DNA of 64,000 nucleotides from Deltaproteobacteria bacterium HGW-Deltaproteobacteria-8 (GTDB lineage Bacteria; Desulfobacterota; Desulfovibrionia; Desulfovibrionales; Desulfovibrionaceae). The position numbers were made by a program, and so were the translations under genes. Below the pieces are notes generated by a model that saw only the letters and a list, made by a program, of their open reading frames with translations, made no database searches and was not told the DNA's origin. The stretch's first letter is position 1, and each line of letters begins with the position of its first letter. Positions 62,566 through 64,000 of the stretch are shown here, piece after piece. The stretch is from the NCBI GenBank assembly GCA_002840405.1, contig PHAR01000004.1:346239-410238 (forward strand), in the 5' to 3' direction.

Positions 62566-63348
62566 TCAGGCCGCCTTGGGACTCTTGCGCAGCATCAAAA
62601 ACAGCCCCAGGGCGATCATGGGCAGGCAGAGCACCTGGCCCATGCTCATCCAGTCAAAGGCCACGAAGCCCAGCTGGGCGTCCGGCTGGCGGAAGAACTC
62701 CACAAAAAAGCGGAAGGCCCCGTAGCCGATGAGGAACAGACCGCCCACGGCCCCGCGCGCCCTCGGCCCGGCCGAGTAGACCCACAGGATGACGAACAGG
62801 GCCAGGCCCTCCAGGGCGGCCTCGTAGAGCTGCGAGGGATGACGGGGCAGCGGCCCGCCCGTGGGGAAGATCATGGCCCAGGGCGCGTCGGTGACGCGGC
62901 CCCAGAGCTCGCCGTTGATGAAGTTGCCCAGCCGCCCGGCCAGCAGGCCCGGCGGCACCAGCGGCGCGATGAAGTCGCCCACCTCAAGCAGGGACTTGCC
63001 AATGTGCCGGCCGTACAGCCAGGCCACCAGGATCACGCCCGCCACCCCGCCGTGGAAGCTCATGCCCCCGCGCCAGATGGACAATATCTGCACGGGGTTG
63101 GACATGTAGTAGGAGAAATCGTAGAATAGCACGTAGCCTAGCCGCCCGCCCAGCACCACACCCGCCACGGCCCAGGTGATGAGGTCGTCCACCTGCACGG
63201 CCGACCAGCCGGAGCCGGGCCGGGCCGCGCGGCGGCGTGCCAGGAACCAGGCGGCGGAGAAGCCCACGGCGTACATGATGCCATACCAGCGGGCCGCCAG
63301 CGGGCCGATCTGCAGGGCGATGGGATTGATGACCGGATATTCGAGCAT
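62566..63348 (-). CDS. lgt: Prolipoprotein diacylglyceryl transferase
   Basis: 260 residues with about seven transmembrane segments. It attaches diacylglycerol to the lipobox Cys of lipoprotein precursors in the inner membrane. Signatures: GPLAARWYGIMYAVGFSAAW, VLGGRLGYVLFYD, IWRGGMSFHGGVAGVI (the HGG catalytic region) and LAGRLGNFINGELWGR (the family signature, R and N). C-terminal HPSQLYEAALEGLALFVIL follows. Several lipoproteins in the window (C39 peptidase, TPR protein, charged lipoprotein, 18997 gene) would be its substrates. Confidence 0.96.
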   Translation of the reverse strand: MLEYPVINPIALQIGPLAARWYGIMYAVGFSAAWFLARRRAARPGSGWSAVQVDDLITWAVAGVVLGGRLGYVLFYDFSYYMSNPVQILSIWRGGMSFHGGVAGVILVAWLYGRHIGKSLLEVGDFIAPLVPPGLLAGRLGNFINGELWGRVTDAPWAMIFPTGGPLPRHPSQLYEAALEGLALFVILWVYSAGPRARGAVGGLFLIGYGAFRFFVEFFRQPDAQLGFVAFDWMSMGQVLCLPMIALGLFLMLRKSPKAA

Positions 63349-63570
63349 GGCTGTGACTCCTCAAAAAGGGGCCCGTCGGGCGGGATCGGCCGGTGTGCCT
63401 GTCCTGCTGGGGCGGACAGGCCAGGCGTGTTTGTTTCCTGCGGGAAAATGCGCTAGGATCGCGCTCGGACAGCCGGGAGCCTCTGACTTTTTGCGGCCCG
63501 CGTCAACCTAGAAGACAGGCTCGAAAGAAAGGCTCGGAAAAAAGGCCCGGAACCACCACGGAGAAGCAGC

Positions 63571-64000
63571 ATGGACGCGAACAAGGAACTGGACATCCTG
63601 GAAATGCCCGTGGAGGCCCTGGCGGCCTACTGGCTGTCCATCAAGAAGCTCCTGGACGCCAAGAAGGACCTCTCGCTTCTGGCCGTGGAGGCCGAGAACA
63701 CCTCCGAGCCCTTTGTGCGCCACCTGCTCGACACCGCCCAGACGAAATTCGACCCGGAGCTGGCGCTGACCCTGGCCAAGGCCAAGCGCGGGGCGCTGCT
63801 TACGGTGTTCCGCCGCCGCCTGGAGATGATGCGCCGCGCCCTGACCGGGCTGGCCGCATCCGAGAATCCGCGCCTCACGCTGCTGGGCCTGAACGCCCTG
63901 GTCGGCTCCTCGCCCTTCCACGAGCCGCGCACCTTCGAGCTGGCCTCGGCGCTCATGGCCGCCGTAGCCCAGAAGGACGCAGACCGGCCCACGCTGCTCT
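63571..64000 (+). CDS. Helical protein of unknown function (partial, runs off the window)
   Basis: ATG 63571 with SD CGGAGAAGCAGC opens a frame that continues past 64000 (143 codons visible, not in the ORF track). The visible part is helical: EMPVEALAAYWLSIKKLLDAKKDLSLLAVEAEN, then FDPELALTLAKAKRGALLTVFRRRLEMMRRAL and LLGLNALVGSSPFHEPRTFELA. No signal peptide. No family recognised. It is divergent from lgt. Confidence 0.68.
   Translation, partial: MDANKELDILEMPVEALAAYWLSIKKLLDAKKDLSLLAVEAENTSEPFVRHLLDTAQTKFDPELALTLAKAKRGALLTVFRRRLEMMRRALTGLAASENPRLTLLGLNALVGSSPFHEPRTFELASALMAAVAQKDADRPTLL

Overview
The window is a 64 kb stretch of a GC-rich, gene-dense bacterial chromosome. The gene content points to a Desulfovibrio-like sulfate reducer (Desulfovibrionales); this is inferred from gene families, since there is no rRNA in the window. 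The main pointers are a siroheme-decarboxylase gene (AhbB type) next to hemL, a tungsten aldehyde:ferredoxin oxidoreductase, a free-standing AICAR transformylase without its IMP cyclohydrolase half, a class I adenylate cyclase with pentapeptide repeats, a UPF0280 protein and a MutL with an endonuclease motif. The cell is Gram-negative (LptD, HldD, Lgt, OmpA-like protein, many lipoproteins). I saw no tRNA, rRNA, CRISPR array, transposase or integrase.

Left part (1-11.6 kb): the end of gltX, a threonine aldolase, a ZraP-like Gly-rich periplasmic protein, a DUF1566 protein, a three-gene PA2779/C39-peptidase/TPR-lipoprotein cassette, a GNAT-hemL-ahbB operon for siroheme-dependent heme synthesis, gpsA, an ankyrin protein and a charged lipoprotein. 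Next (11.8-17.4 kb) is the classic rpmH-rnpA-yidD-yidC-khpB-mnmE block on the minus strand, with an unusual rnpA start and an insert in the MnmE G domain. From 17.5 to 25.9 kb come UPF0280, a Crp/Fnr-type regulator with a lipoprotein, a GT2 glycosyltransferase, tsaC, a structured 500-base intergenic region, a Nudix hydrolase, glgA, a CBM48 protein and holB.

Middle part (26-44.7 kb): a giant class I adenylate cyclase whose last ~95 residues lie in the -1 frame behind a CCCAAAC heptamer, a small orphan transcription unit, pgm, a cNMP-binding protein, a TPR protein, groESL, malQ, purA, a MltF-like transglycosylase, an AICAR transformylase and an RNB ribonuclease. glgA, the CBM48 protein, pgm and malQ form a scattered glycogen/maltodextrin set. 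The adenylate cyclase and two cNMP-fold proteins suggest local cAMP signalling.

Right part (44.7-64 kb): a small accessory island (44.7-46.75 kb) with a Cys/His-cluster protein resembling the C-terminal motif of phage head-morphogenesis proteins, two tandem secreted paralogues and a broken third copy. It is followed by divergent aor and a cysQ fused to an unknown N-terminal domain, a set of perfect hairpins, rmuC, a flavoprotein, a PilZ-like protein, and the minus-strand series hldD-lptD-mutL-alr. The window ends with a VWA-OmpA protein, a secreted protein, lgt and a partial unknown gene. Best candidates for undescribed biology are the accessory island, the PA2779/C39 cassette, the adenylate cyclase frame change and the orphan small transcript.
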